A stretch of DNA of 37,177 nucleotides from Terriglobia bacterium. GTDB lineage: Bacteria; Acidobacteriota; Terriglobia; Terriglobales; Acidobacteriaceae. The stretch is taken from contig JAIQFC010000040.1 in assembly GCA_020073465.1 (NCBI GenBank), positions 1-37,177 of the forward strand. The letters run 5' to 3'. A program made the position numbers and the translations under genes. Positions 8,016-16,513 of this stretch are shown piece by piece (position 1 is the stretch's first letter; each line of letters begins with the position of its first letter). Under the pieces are notes generated by a model. That model made no database searches. It worked only from the letters and a program-made list of their open reading frames with translations, and was not told the DNA's origin.

Positions 8016-8631
8016 CACTCAACTCTCCGGCGCTTCGCCAACGACCGAAACAGGAGTGAACACACGCTGGGCCAGAATTTCGCGTCCAGAGTATACACTC
8101 ACGCCTCCGAGCCGGAATCAAGTACTTCCGTGGTCCGTCCCTGTCTTCTAGTGGGTGCGCTGGTCCTTTGCAAGTCCTGTGTGGGAACGATCCATTACTT
8201 TGGTTGCAAGCGGTCTGCCATCTTTTTGCAGTCTTCCACTTGCCAACCCGCCGGGATTTGCCTAGCATCCAGATTGAAAGTCGGCCTGCCAGGTTGGTGA
8301 TGGCGGGTAACCGATATTTGAACCAATGCAGAATGAACGGGGACTCGACTCGAACTAGGATCCGGTGAGCGACGCTCCGCCATGCGGAGATGCCTAAAGG
8401 GTCTCGGCGGGTTCCCAACGTCTACCGACGGGTTCATTCTCGGCCCCGTCACACGGCATGTTGGGTCGGCTTGATTGTTTTTGTGTATGTGGCGCGGACC
8501 TGCCCTGAGCGATAGTCGAAGGGGCCCGCCCGCGAAAGCTGTCCCTCTCATCGACTGCGACAGCCTGATCGATGCTTCTCCTGCTAAACTGACCAGGTAG
8601 CGATTCCACCACTCTCGGCATCTAAAGAACC
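8016..8631. other. 616-base gap without a convincing gene
   Basis: Between the divergent histidine kinase and lgt, several open frames exist on both strands but none gives a plausible protein or has a good ribosome site. The only recognised element is a repeat at 8487-8535. A stretch near 8345-8375 looks faintly like a tRNA T-arm on the minus strand but does not fold. The region may hold decayed sequence. Confidence 0.5.
8487..8535 (+). repeat. Dispersed intergenic repeat, family B copy 1
   Basis: The ~50-base element (GTGGCGCGGACCTGCCCTGA, then GCGATAGTCGAAGGGGCCCG) recurs almost unchanged at 24754-24806, and its core recurs inverted at 25706-25731. All three copies are intergenic. Confidence 0.8.
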
Positions 8632-9444
8632 GTGTACCCTCAACTCCTCCATGTCGGACGCTTCTTCCTTCCAACCTATGGACTGCTGGTGGCTTCGGGA
8701 GTCCTGATCGGCTTGTGGATCAGCGTTCGCAACTCCGAGCGCCTGGGCATCGACGGCGAAAAATCGTGGAATCTCGGCATTCTCGTCGTCCTCTGCGGAA
8801 TTGTGGGCGCGAAAATCCTGTACATCCTCAACGACTGGAGCGAGTACGCCGCGCATCCCAGTGAAATCTTCAGTATTGCCACCCTGCAAGCCGGCGGGGT
8901 TTTCTCGGGAGGCCTGCTGGCGGCCTTCATCGCCGCCGCGTGGTATGTCCGCAAGCACCACATGCCCGCCCTCGGAACCTGCGACGCGTTCGCTCCCGGC
9001 CTGGCTGTCGGACACGCCATCGGCCGCATTGGATGCTTCGCCGCCGGATGCTGCTACGGAAAACCCACGCACCACATCTGGGGCGTGACCTTTACCAGTT
9101 CCATCGCGCACGATGTCGCTGGGACACCCTTGTATCAAGCCTTGGAGCCGACGCAGCTGTTTGAGTCCGCCGTCGAACTCGCAAACTTCTTCTTCCTCAT
9201 GTGGCTGCTGAAGCGCAGAAAATTCGATGGCCAGATTATTGGTGCCTTTATGTTCATCTACGGTGTCGCCCGTTTCTTCCTCGAATATTTGCGCGACGAT
9301 CCCGGCCGCGGGTCGGTCTTCAACGGAGCACTGACGGTGACGCAGGTGATTGCTATTGGATTGGTGATCGCCGGTGGCGTGATCTGGTGGCTGAGGCCGG
9401 GGGCGAAGGCAGTGACGGCGCAAACGGTGGGGGCGACGAGGTAA
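8632..9444 (+). CDS. lgt: Prolipoprotein diacylglyceryl transferase
   Basis: This 270-residue integral membrane enzyme transfers diacylglycerol from phosphatidylglycerol to the lipobox cysteine of prelipoproteins, the first step of lipoprotein maturation. Seven membrane spans are visible. The family signature is present as GHAIGRIGCFAAGCCYGKPT with the essential Arg and Gly residues; Cys replaces the Asn of E. coli Lgt, a common variant in other phyla. The N-terminal FFLPTYGLLVASGVLIGLW and the later ARFFLEYLRDDPGRG also match the family. GTG 8632 is the only start giving the full N-terminus; the upstream ribosome site is weak. Confidence 0.93.
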   Translation: MYPQLLHVGRFFLPTYGLLVASGVLIGLWISVRNSERLGIDGEKSWNLGILVVLCGIVGAKILYILNDWSEYAAHPSEIFSIATLQAGGVFSGGLLAAFIAAAWYVRKHHMPALGTCDAFAPGLAVGHAIGRIGCFAAGCCYGKPTHHIWGVTFTSSIAHDVAGTPLYQALEPTQLFESAVELANFFFLMWLLKRRKFDGQIIGAFMFIYGVARFFLEYLRDDPGRGSVFNGALTVTQVIAIGLVIAGGVIWWLRPGAKAVTAQTVGATR

Positions 9445-9475
9445 ACGTCGAATTCATCCAAAGACTTGAAATCGT

Positions 9476-10342
9476 TTAATCCTCGTAGTCCTCGCAGAGA
9501 TAGTCGTAGGTTTCGGAGCCTTTAGGGTTTTCTTCCAAGGCTTTCAGGCGCTTTGGGACTTCTTTATTCGCTTCCTTGTGCGCCCTTAAGTAATCCTTAT
9601 ACAGTTCTACGGCGCGCTGTTTGGCCTTCAGCGAGCCAGCTTTGTAGGATTCGGGATTGGTGTACGCATCGGGCTCCATGTTCGCCACGTTCCACCACGT
9701 GGCGTAAGCGTTGGCCATCTCCAAGCGGATCTTATCCGACACCTCAGAGTCATGATATTGGGTAAGAAAGGCCTCGCCGTGCTTGATGACCTGTCGAAAT
9801 TGATCCGGCCCCTCCTGACAGGCCCCGTGGCTCCAGCCAAGACGGGTCATCATCAGGAAGGCTTCGCGCCCCCACCGTGAACTCAGATATTCAGTGGCGA
9901 GTTGATGGAGATCGACCGGATCTTTCCTGAGATTCCACGCACCGTCAGGGCTGTAGTAGAAATATTCGATCCCGAGCTCCTCGAATTTCATGACGAAAGA
10001 TGTCGGCTGCCGCCACGTTGAAGGACTGGCGTCAGGGCCTCCTCCAGGTGGAAGCCAGCTCGGGACGAGCTCATGAATACAAAAGGCTCTTGCCGGGTAA
10101 AGAGTGGAAGAGGAGGGTGTCGTCTTCCATTCTTTTAGAGCATCGCCCATCACTCGGAGAATCTCGGTCGGTTTACCACTGCGCATTGCCTTCGTAATTT
10201 CCCGGCCTTGGTCAAAATCTGCTTCCTGACATGCGCGTAAAGCGACGGAAGCGTCCGCGCGCGTTAGGTCGGGCCCGTACATGGCCCAAGCCGGTTGGAA
10301 ACACACGAGTAGAATGGATACCGAGAGGTAGTTCTTTGTCAT
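9476..10342 (-). CDS. Secreted hypothetical protein
   Basis: No family is recognised. From ATG 10342 the 288-residue product starts with a signal peptide (MTKNYLSVSILLVCFQPAWA). The mature part is helical and rich in aromatic and charged residues. Its C-terminal half (about residues 165-270: QVIKHGEAFLTQYHDSE, ANAYATWWNVANME, KQRAVELYKDYLRAH) has the spacing of TPR-like helical pairs, so a protein-binding role is possible. It lies antisense between lgt and the rluD-type gene, which would otherwise be neighbours. Confidence 0.65.
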   Translation of the reverse strand: MTKNYLSVSILLVCFQPAWAMYGPDLTRADASVALRACQEADFDQGREITKAMRSGKPTEILRVMGDALKEWKTTPSSSTLYPARAFCIHELVPSWLPPGGGPDASPSTWRQPTSFVMKFEELGIEYFYYSPDGAWNLRKDPVDLHQLATEYLSSRWGREAFLMMTRLGWSHGACQEGPDQFRQVIKHGEAFLTQYHDSEVSDKIRLEMANAYATWWNVANMEPDAYTNPESYKAGSLKAKQRAVELYKDYLRAHKEANKEVPKRLKALEENPKGSETYDYLCEDYED

Positions 10343-10500
10343 AAAACTCACCGTTTTCTTAGTGAATTTTATTGAGCTTCCACCCACACTGAATACGTTA
10401 CTTCCGTGTGAACCAGCCAGGCACTCTCGATTGCTCCCCCAATTTTCGCTGGCGCGATGTCGTCCGCGATATTCTTACTCAACGACAGGCCCTTGCATCT

Positions 10501-11496
10501 ATGTCTGAAGACCGTCCCATAACGTGCTCTGTCGAGTCTGATAGCGCTGGCAAGAGGCTCGATCAATTTCTCGCGACACGGCTGGACAACATCAGCCGGG
10601 CGCGGGTGCAGGAACTGATTGCCGACGGGAAAGTGTTGGTGAACGGGGCTGCGGGCAAGCCGTCGCTGAAACTGCGTGGTGGAGAACAAATCACGGTGCT
10701 CGCCGCTGCGGAGCGGCCTCCGTTGCGGGCGATGGCGGAGGAGATTCCGCTCGACATTCTTTACGAAGACGACGACCTCGCCATCATCAACAAGCCCGCC
10801 GGGATGATGGTGCATGCCGGTGCGGGCGCGACTGACGACGACCGCAATCGCGGAACCCTGGTCAACGCCCTCCTGCACCATTTCAAGAATCTCTCCGCCG
10901 TTGGCGGAGACCTGCGCCCGGGCATCGTGCACCGCCTCGACAAAGAGACCAGCGGCCTCATCGTGGTCGCAAAAAACGACGAAGCCCACCGCAAACTCGC
11001 CGCCCAGTTTGCGCGCCGCGAGGTCAAGAAGACTTACATTGCCCTCGTGCACGGCTGGCTCAAGCAGGATTACGGCACCATTTCTCAAAGCATCAGCCGT
11101 GACCGCATTCGCCGCACCCGCATGACCACGCGGCTCGCCGGAGGACGCGAGGCCATCACCCACTATCGCGTCGTGCGCCGTCTCGATACCGCCTTCGGCA
11201 AGTTCGCCCTGCTCGAGGTCAAGATTGACACTGGACGCACCCACCAGATTCGCGTGCACCTGGCATCCCTGGGTCATCCCATCGTGGGCGACGCGCTCTA
11301 CGGCGCCCCTCGGGAATTGCGCCCCCATCGAGGAACCGCGCGAGAGACCGCGTCCACGCCCTCTCTACCCCGCAATTTCCTCCACGCTGCTGAACTGGTC
11401 CTTCGCCATCCCCGCACCGGAGAAACCCTGGACCTCAAAACCGACATCCCCCCCGAATTGCAGGAATTTTTGCGGTCGCTGGAAGCAAGTGCTTGA
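10501..11496 (+). CDS. RluD-type 23S rRNA pseudouridine synthase
   Basis: The 331-residue enzyme isomerises uridine to pseudouridine in RNA. An N-terminal S4 RNA-binding domain (RLDQFLATRLDNISRARVQE, residues 19-38) precedes the catalytic domain with motif HRLDKETSGL, where Asp147 is the nucleophile. Further family motifs are YEDDDLAIINKPAGM, KKTYIALVHG and DTGRTHQIRVHLASLGHPI. ATG 10501 begins just before the S4 domain; the frame is open to 10408 without similarity. The S4 domain and motifs point to the RluC/RluD branch, but the exact target positions cannot be assigned. Confidence 0.9.
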   Translation: MSEDRPITCSVESDSAGKRLDQFLATRLDNISRARVQELIADGKVLVNGAAGKPSLKLRGGEQITVLAAAERPPLRAMAEEIPLDILYEDDDLAIINKPAGMMVHAGAGATDDDRNRGTLVNALLHHFKNLSAVGGDLRPGIVHRLDKETSGLIVVAKNDEAHRKLAAQFARREVKKTYIALVHGWLKQDYGTISQSISRDRIRRTRMTTRLAGGREAITHYRVVRRLDTAFGKFALLEVKIDTGRTHQIRVHLASLGHPIVGDALYGAPRELRPHRGTARETASTPSLPRNFLHAAELVLRHPRTGETLDLKTDIPPELQEFLRSLEASA

Positions 11497-11517
11497 GCGG
11501 AGGGTTGTTGGGCAGGC

Positions 11518-11687
11518 AGGGATGCTTCGACTGCGCACGAACTTCGCTGGCGCGAAGCTCGTTCTCCGCTCAGCATGACATACGGAATGGAGTGTAGTTC
11601 CGGTCGTCTGGTTCATCGTCTCTGTCATGCTGAGCGCGGCACGGAGGAGCGCAACGCGATCCTCGGTGCGGAGTCGAAGCATCCCTA
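11518..11687. repeat. Family A REP-like palindromes, head-to-head doublet
   Basis: Two copies of a ~65-base element face each other. One (11518-11581) reads GGGATGCTTCGACTGCGCAC to CTCAGCATGACA; the other (11623-11687) reads TGTCATGCTGAGCG to GTCGAAGCATCCCT. Each has an internal hairpin (e.g. AACTTCGCTGGCGCGAAGCT). Further copies lie at 12782-12826, 20445-20509, 20964-21029, 21108-21173 and 23406-23464, always between genes. Confidence 0.88.
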
Positions 11688-11722
11688 TTGCCGACCCGAA
11701 CACTAGCGCGCACCTCCCCGGT

Positions 11723-11728
11723 TATAAT
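11723..11728 (+). promoter_or_regulatory. TATAAT -10 box of the VWA gene
   Basis: A perfect TATAAT ends 9 bases before the ATG at 11738, so transcription would begin only a few bases before or at the start codon, giving a leaderless or nearly leaderless mRNA. No ribosome site is visible upstream of that ATG, which fits. No good -35 is present. Confidence 0.45.
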
Positions 11729-11737
11729 GTCTTCGAG

Positions 11738-12748
11738 ATGCGAACCCCCGGCACAGCGGCGTTACGAGCGGCCGCCGGAGCTTTCCTGCTGCTGCTCGCG
11801 GCGTGGGCGATGGCGCAGTCCACAACTCCCGCCCCTTCCAACACAACTCCTGCGGCGGGCACGCAGCAAGCTCCGGCAAAGGATGAGCCGGCCGGAAGCT
11901 CCGACGAGGTCGCCCGCTTCAAGATCGGCACCAACGAAGTGAATGTGGTCTTCACCGTCACCGACAAGCACGGCAAGCACATCACCGATCTCAAGCAGAA
12001 TGATTTCCGCGTCATCGACGACAACAAACCTCCGGAAGAAGTTCGCAGCTTCCACGCCGAGACGAACTTGCCCCTGCAGGTCGGACTGCTCATCGACGCC
12101 AGCAACTCCGTTCGCGACCGTTTCAAGTTCGAGCAGGAATCTGCGATCGAGTTTCTGAACCAGACGGTGCGTCTGCGATATGACAAAGCCTTCGTCGTGG
12201 GATTTGATGCGACTCCCGAGGTCACGCAGAATTTCACTGACAACACCGAGGCTCTCGCGCACGGCGTCCACGAACTCCGTCCCGGCGGTGGAACGGCGCT
12301 CTACGACGCCCTCTACTTCGCCTGCCGCGACAAACTGCTGAAGGCTCCGCAAAACACGCCGTCCCGGCGCGCCATCATCATGCTCAGCGACGGCGAGGAC
12401 AACCTCAGTCACGTCAGCCGCGAAGAAGCCATCGAGATGGCGCAGCGCGCCGAAGCCATCGTTTACACCATCAGCACCAACGTGAGCGGAACCAAGGGCC
12501 AGGGAGACAAAGTCCTCGAGCGCATTGCCGACGCCACCGGCGGCCGTGCCTTCTTCCCCTTCCAGATTCGCGACGTTGCCAATGCCTTCGCCGAGATCCA
12601 GGACGAACTCCGCAGCCAGTACGCGATTTCCTACAAGCCCGCAGACTTGCGGAAAGACGGCCACTACCGCACCATCGAAATCGTCGCCAACGACCGCAAG
12701 AATTTCCGCGTCCGCGCCCGCCGCGGCTACTACTCCCCGACCCAGTAA
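11738..12748 (+). CDS. Exported VWFA-related Acidobacterial domain protein (intact MIDAS)
   Basis: The 336-residue protein has a signal peptide (LRAAAGAFLLLLAAWAMAQ), a Thr/Pro/Ala-rich linker and a domain of the TIGR03436 type: an N-terminal beta sandwich (NEVNVVFTVTDKHGKHITDL, DFRVIDDNKPPEEVRSF) fused to a von Willebrand A fold. The metal site is intact: DASNS (LLIDASNSVRDR), the Thr of GGGTALYDAL and the Asp of MLSDGEDN. It ends with the family tail YAISYKPADLRKDGHYRTIE ... RARRGYYSP. Such proteins are expanded in Acidobacteriota; the role is unknown, probably adhesion or protein binding outside the cytoplasm. Two relatives lie at 16514-17545 and 17721-19052. Confidence 0.88.
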   Translation: MRTPGTAALRAAAGAFLLLLAAWAMAQSTTPAPSNTTPAAGTQQAPAKDEPAGSSDEVARFKIGTNEVNVVFTVTDKHGKHITDLKQNDFRVIDDNKPPEEVRSFHAETNLPLQVGLLIDASNSVRDRFKFEQESAIEFLNQTVRLRYDKAFVVGFDATPEVTQNFTDNTEALAHGVHELRPGGGTALYDALYFACRDKLLKAPQNTPSRRAIIMLSDGEDNLSHVSREEAIEMAQRAEAIVYTISTNVSGTKGQGDKVLERIADATGGRAFFPFQIRDVANAFAEIQDELRSQYAISYKPADLRKDGHYRTIEIVANDRKNFRVRARRGYYSPTQ

Positions 12749-12781
12749 GCCCAGCCCCGGGTCGTGATCCACTCTGAATGG

Positions 12782-12826
12782 CGTCATCCTGAGCGCAGCC
12801 GTTCTTCAGGCGGAGCGAAGGACCTT
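12782..12826 (+). repeat. Family A REP-like repeat, variant copy
   Basis: It reads GTCATCCTGAGCGCAGCCGT then TCTTCAGGCGGAGCGAAGGA, the same variant as the copy at 23406-23464. The GAAGCATCCCT end is missing, so the copy is partial. Confidence 0.7.
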
Positions 12827-12909
12827 GCGAGCAGCGCCACGGCGCCCTGTTCCTCGGTTGAGATGTTGCCAGATCATCGTTGAGCCCCCCCTGCGATATC
12901 ATTCCCTCC

Positions 12910-13323
12910 ATGCCCGGATACTCCGGTACCCCGCTGCCAAAGAAACTAGGCATCAAGGAGAACTTCCGCGCCTATTTTGTGAATGACCCGCCGGAAGTCC
13001 GAACCGAACTTCGTGAGGCACTGACGTCTTGCACTTGTGCGCGCGACCTGAAGACTCCCCTCGATTTCGCCATGGTCTTCACCAAGTCGCGAGCCGATCT
13101 CTCTCCGCAATTCGCGCACCTCGCAAAAGCTCTCGCCCCCGCCGGAATGCTCTGGATAAGCTGGCCCAAGAAGAGCTCGGGAGTTGCAACCGACCTCGAC
13201 GAGAATGGAGTGCGCGAGATCGGCCTGGCCGCGGGTCTGGTGGACGTGAAAGTCTGCGCGGTAACGGACGTCTGGTCTGGCCTAAAGTTCGTACGGCGCA
13301 TCAAAGACAGGAAGAAGCATTGA
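12910..13323 (+). CDS. DUF3052 family protein
   Basis: The 137-residue soluble protein begins MPGYSGTPLPKKLGIKENFR, the hallmark N-terminus of DUF3052, and carries the family's later ALAPAGMLWISWPKKSSG and GLVDVKVCAVTDVWSGLKFV. It lacks a signal peptide or membrane span. The biochemical function of the family is not established. ATG 12910 is preceded by GATATCATTCCCTCC without a clear ribosome site. A REP-like repeat lies upstream and two short palindromes lie downstream. Confidence 0.85.
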   Translation: MPGYSGTPLPKKLGIKENFRAYFVNDPPEVRTELREALTSCTCARDLKTPLDFAMVFTKSRADLSPQFAHLAKALAPAGMLWISWPKKSSGVATDLDENGVREIGLAAGLVDVKVCAVTDVWSGLKFVRRIKDRKKH

Positions 13324-13409
13324 GGATCGGGATTTGACAACTCGGGCTTTGCTAGGCGCGGCTTCCATAGGCTGATGAAGCGCTTTGGTCGTGCTTGGTT
13401 TTGGGTGGC

Positions 13410-13467
13410 GCAGCGCTTCCAGCGCTGCGGCAGCCGGCTTGTTTTGAAGAGGCGGCTTTATAGCCGC
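13410..13467. repeat. Two short palindromes between genes
   Basis: GCAGCGCT-TCC-AGCGCTGC (13410-13428) and GCGGCT-TTAT-AGCCGC (13452-13467) are perfect inverted repeats with 3- and 4-base loops. The second could act as a weak hairpin terminator for DUF3052 but has no long T tract. They may belong to another dispersed family; no second copy is in the window. Confidence 0.55.
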
Positions 13468-13514
13468 TTTGGGTTCCTCTGCTCACCTCGTTGCGAAAGG
13501 ATTCGAACAACACT

Positions 13515-14573
13515 ATGGTCCGAGTAGGCGTAATCGGCTTCGGCCTCGCAGGACAGGCATTTCATGCCGCCGTCATTCAGGGAGTCGCGGGCATGGAGCT
13601 TGCCTGCATTCTCGAGCGCCACGGATCACGTGCCCACGAGACCTATCCCGACGTCCGCGTCGCCCGCACGCTGGACGAACTGCTCTCTGACGAAACGATT
13701 CGCCTCTGCGTCATCGCCACGCCCAACGATTCGCATTTCGACCTGACCCGGGCCTGCCTGCTCGCCGGCCGTGACGTCGTCGTCGACAAGCCCTTCACGC
13801 CGACGATGGCGGAAGCTCAGGCACTGGTCCGGCTCGCCGCCGAGCGCGGGCGTCTCCTCACCGTCTACCAGGACCGGCGCTGGGACGGCGATTTCCTCAC
13901 AGTCCGGAAGCTGATCGCCTCCGGCGCGCTCGGTACCATCGCCGAGTATGAAGCGCGCTTCGACCGCTTCCGCCTCGAACCCAAAGCCAACGCCTGGCGC
14001 GAGCGCCCCGATCATCCTGCCGCCGGAGTCCTGTGGGACCTGGGGCCCCACCTCATCGATGGGGCCTTGGTTCTGTTTGGCGAGCCGCAAACCATCACCG
14101 CCTCCGCCTTCTGTCAACGCTCGACCTCGCAGATCGATGACTCGTTCGACGTCTACATGGAATACCCCCGGCTCCGCGCCATGTTGAAAGCGCGCATCAT
14201 CGCCTACGCCCTGGGACCGCATCTGCTCATCCACGGAACGAAAGGGTCATTTCTGAAATACGGCATGGATCCTCAGGAAGAGCGCCTGCGCAGCGGAAAC
14301 TTTCCACGCGGCAAGGACTGGCCTTCCGATTGGGGAGAGGAGCCGGAAGCCCAGTGGGGCACGCTGAGCCTGGTGGGCCAGCCTCCGGCGAAAATCAAGA
14401 CCGAACGCGGCGACTACCGCGGATTCTACGCCAACGTGCGCGACGCCATCGAGAAAGGCGCGCTGCTTGACGTATCTCCCGAGCATGCTCTTCGGGTGAT
14501 GCACGCGCTCCTGCTCTCGCACAAAAGCAGCCGTGAAAGTCGCACGATTCGCTGGGACGAAGCTCCGGAGTAG
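13515..14573 (+). CDS. Gfo/Idh/MocA family oxidoreductase (YvaA/IolW-like)
   Basis: The 352-residue cytosolic protein has the Rossmann nucleotide-binding loop GFGLAG (residues 8-13), the catalytic-lysine region VVVDKPFTPT (family EKP, here DKP) and the substrate-domain motifs YQDRRWDGDFLTVRKLI and GVLWDLGPHLIDGAL with its conserved Asp/His. The 'HGTKGSFLKYGMDPQEERL' stretch is typical of the subgroup containing E. coli YdgJ and B. subtilis YvaA (IolW, scyllo-inositol dehydrogenase), so an NAD(P)-dependent polyol or sugar dehydrogenase is the best guess. ATG 13515 fits the family N-terminus; an AAAGGA lies 13 bases upstream, a long spacing. Confidence 0.88.
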   Translation: MVRVGVIGFGLAGQAFHAAVIQGVAGMELACILERHGSRAHETYPDVRVARTLDELLSDETIRLCVIATPNDSHFDLTRACLLAGRDVVVDKPFTPTMAEAQALVRLAAERGRLLTVYQDRRWDGDFLTVRKLIASGALGTIAEYEARFDRFRLEPKANAWRERPDHPAAGVLWDLGPHLIDGALVLFGEPQTITASAFCQRSTSQIDDSFDVYMEYPRLRAMLKARIIAYALGPHLLIHGTKGSFLKYGMDPQEERLRSGNFPRGKDWPSDWGEEPEAQWGTLSLVGQPPAKIKTERGDYRGFYANVRDAIEKGALLDVSPEHALRVMHALLLSHKSSRESRTIRWDEAPE

Positions 14574-14641
14574 TACATCCAGAGCGCAGAAAACCTTGTC
14601 ACAACGTGGATTCGGCTCGGGCTATGAAGGAAGGAAGATGC

Positions 14642-15199
14642 TCACTGCTCTGGCCGCGGCACATAGCGAAGGATGACGCATCCCGAGGACAACGGGCGCG
14701 CTTCAAGAAGCTTCAGCCTGAGCCGGCTCAGGTTGCCCCCGAACAGCGGCTTGCCGCTTCCCAGCACCACCGGGACAAGGCCAAGGCGGTATTCGTCGAA
14801 CAGTCCCTGCTCCATCAGGGTTGTGGACAAGCCGGCACTGCCAAACACGAATATGTTTCCTTCGCCCTGGCGCTTCAGTTCCCGCACCTCAGACGCTACG
14901 TCACCTTTGACAAGTTTCGTGTTGTTCCAATCTGCCCGATCGAGGGTTCGTGAGAAGACGACTTTCGGCAGGCTGTTCATGAAGGTGGCGACCTCGCCCT
15001 GTGCGGATTGCCAGTACGCAGCCATCCCCGCATATGTGATGCGGCCAAACAAAAGCATGTCGGCAGTGCGTAACTGCTCTACCGAGAGACGCTCCAGTTC
15101 ATCGCCCCAGACGTACTGGTGCCAATCTAACGCCCAACTCTTGACGCCTTCGAAGAAGCCGTCGAGGGTCAGCAAATTCCACATGATCAGTTTGCGCAT
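14642..15199 (-). CDS. Dihydrofolate reductase / RibD C-terminal family protein
   Basis: The 185-residue protein belongs to the RibD_C/DHFR-like fold: MRKLIMWNLLTLDGFFEG at the N-terminus, DMLLFGRITYAGMAAYW, then KVVFSRTL, NIFVFGSAGLSTTLMEQGLFDEYRL and PVVLGSGKPLF. Members are NADPH-dependent reductases of mostly unknown substrate and are not true folate enzymes. It ends 68 bases after the oxidoreductase on the opposite strand and is complete. The precise substrate cannot be told. Confidence 0.88.
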   Translation of the reverse strand: MRKLIMWNLLTLDGFFEGVKSWALDWHQYVWGDELERLSVEQLRTADMLLFGRITYAGMAAYWQSAQGEVATFMNSLPKVVFSRTLDRADWNNTKLVKGDVASEVRELKRQGEGNIFVFGSAGLSTTLMEQGLFDEYRLGLVPVVLGSGKPLFGGNLSRLRLKLLEARPLSSGCVILRYVPRPEQ

Positions 15200-15240
15200 C
15201 GAAATTCCCTGAAAGGCCGCGCTTCCAGCCCGCCTTCTTT

Positions 15241-16434
15241 CTAGCTAAGCAAATACCGCTTTCTGGCGTTGCTGAACGGAACTTCCACTCCAGGCGCAAA
15301 CGCCTTCGCGCCGGTCATAACTTTCTGCAGCGCGTCCTGAAACTTCTGCATCTCCTCATGCGTTCCGACCGTGATGCGCACACAGGTTGGCATCACAGGC
15401 CAGATGCGTCCGATGAAGACGTTCTGCTTCGCCATGGCTTCGATCACTTCTTTGCCCGGACGCTTGGTGTCGAGCAGGAAGCAGTTCGACTCGGAAGGGA
15501 TGTAGGAGTATCCGTTGCGATCGAGCCATTGAAAGGTCTGCTGGCGGTTGGCGGCGTTGATCCGTTTGCGTTCGGGGACGAGGCCCGGGTCCTTGAGGCT
15601 GGCCGAGGCCGCTACAAGGGCGGTGATGGGCATGAAGTTCCAGCCGGCGCGGTCCATGATCTTTTCGAGCAGGTCGGGACGAGCGATCGCAAATCCGCAA
15701 CGCAGGCCGGCCATGCCGTAGGCTTTGGAGAAGGTACGGAGCACAACTACATCTTTGCCGGCCTTGACCAGATCGAGCGTGGAAGGTGCGTCGCAGAAAT
15801 GGATGTAGGCTTCGTCGACCATCACAACGGAACCCTTGGGTTTGTTTTCGACGAGGTACTCGATATCGGAGTGCGGCGTGATGGTGCCTGTGGGATTGTT
15901 GGGCGAGCAGACGTAGAAGAGTCCGGCGTCAGGCGCGGCAGCGATCATGGCCTTCACGTCGTGAGCGTAGGTTTTGGTGAGCGGAACCTTGACGACGCGG
16001 GCTTCGGAAGCTCCGGCCGCGAACCCTCCGGCTTCGTAACCGGGATCGGCGGTGACGTAACTTTTCTGCAGCGATGTGAAGGCGATCACACCGAAGCGAA
16101 GCGGAGGGGTGGACCCGGGAAACGCGTGGACATAGTCCGGGTTGAGGCCTTCGAGTTGGGCAAAGGTGTGAACAAGGTCGTCGGTGAAATTGTCGAGATA
16201 GCGTCCGCCTTGAGGGATGATGGCGGAAATCGCGTCGCGCGCGGACTGGCTGGGGCCGAGCGGATTCTCGTTCGAATCGATCATCACGCCGTCCTTAGAG
16301 ACCGGCCTGGTGCGCGCCGCGGCCGCCAGCATGGCCTCGGTGACGATCGGAAAGGCAGCGACCGCGGAGGCGGCCGCCGAAAGATGCAGAAATGACCGGC
16401 GCGAAAACGGCAAACGACGATTGTGGTTCAGCAT
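15241..16434 (-). CDS. Tat-exported HisC-like PLP aminotransferase
   Basis: The 397-residue protein is a fold-type I class I/II aminotransferase close to histidinol-phosphate aminotransferases: DSNENPLGPS, FPGSTPPLRFGVIAFTS, YVCSPNNPTGTITP, VVMVDEAYIHF and RTFSKAYGMAGLRCGFAIA, with the PLP-binding Lys237 in the last. Unusually it starts with a twin-arginine signal (LPFSRRSFLHLSAAASAVAAF), so the folded, cofactor-loaded enzyme should be exported. No his genes lie nearby, which argues against a role in histidine synthesis; a modified periplasmic amine or amino acid is a possible substrate. Start ATG 16434; the twin-arginine motif is encoded directly behind it. Confidence 0.88.
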   Translation of the reverse strand: MLNHNRRLPFSRRSFLHLSAAASAVAAFPIVTEAMLAAAARTRPVSKDGVMIDSNENPLGPSQSARDAISAIIPQGGRYLDNFTDDLVHTFAQLEGLNPDYVHAFPGSTPPLRFGVIAFTSLQKSYVTADPGYEAGGFAAGASEARVVKVPLTKTYAHDVKAMIAAAPDAGLFYVCSPNNPTGTITPHSDIEYLVENKPKGSVVMVDEAYIHFCDAPSTLDLVKAGKDVVVLRTFSKAYGMAGLRCGFAIARPDLLEKIMDRAGWNFMPITALVAASASLKDPGLVPERKRINAANRQQTFQWLDRNGYSYIPSESNCFLLDTKRPGKEVIEAMAKQNVFIGRIWPVMPTCVRITVGTHEEMQKFQDALQKVMTGAKAFAPGVEVPFSNARKRYLLS

Positions 16435-16513
16435 CCGACGGTTTTACCACAGAGCCGGCGGAAGGGCACGGACGAAGATAGCAACCCGCGAAGACTTGAA
16501 CTCGAAGAGCGAT

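Noticed and set aside
8340..8400. tRNA on the minus strand
   Set aside because: A GTTCGAGTC-like T-loop sequence is present, but the T-stem does not pair and no acceptor or anticodon stem can be drawn.
15358..16395. Long plus-strand open frame antisense to the aminotransferase
   Set aside because: Its Gly/Arg/Asp-rich product has no domain; the opposite frame encodes a complete aminotransferase.
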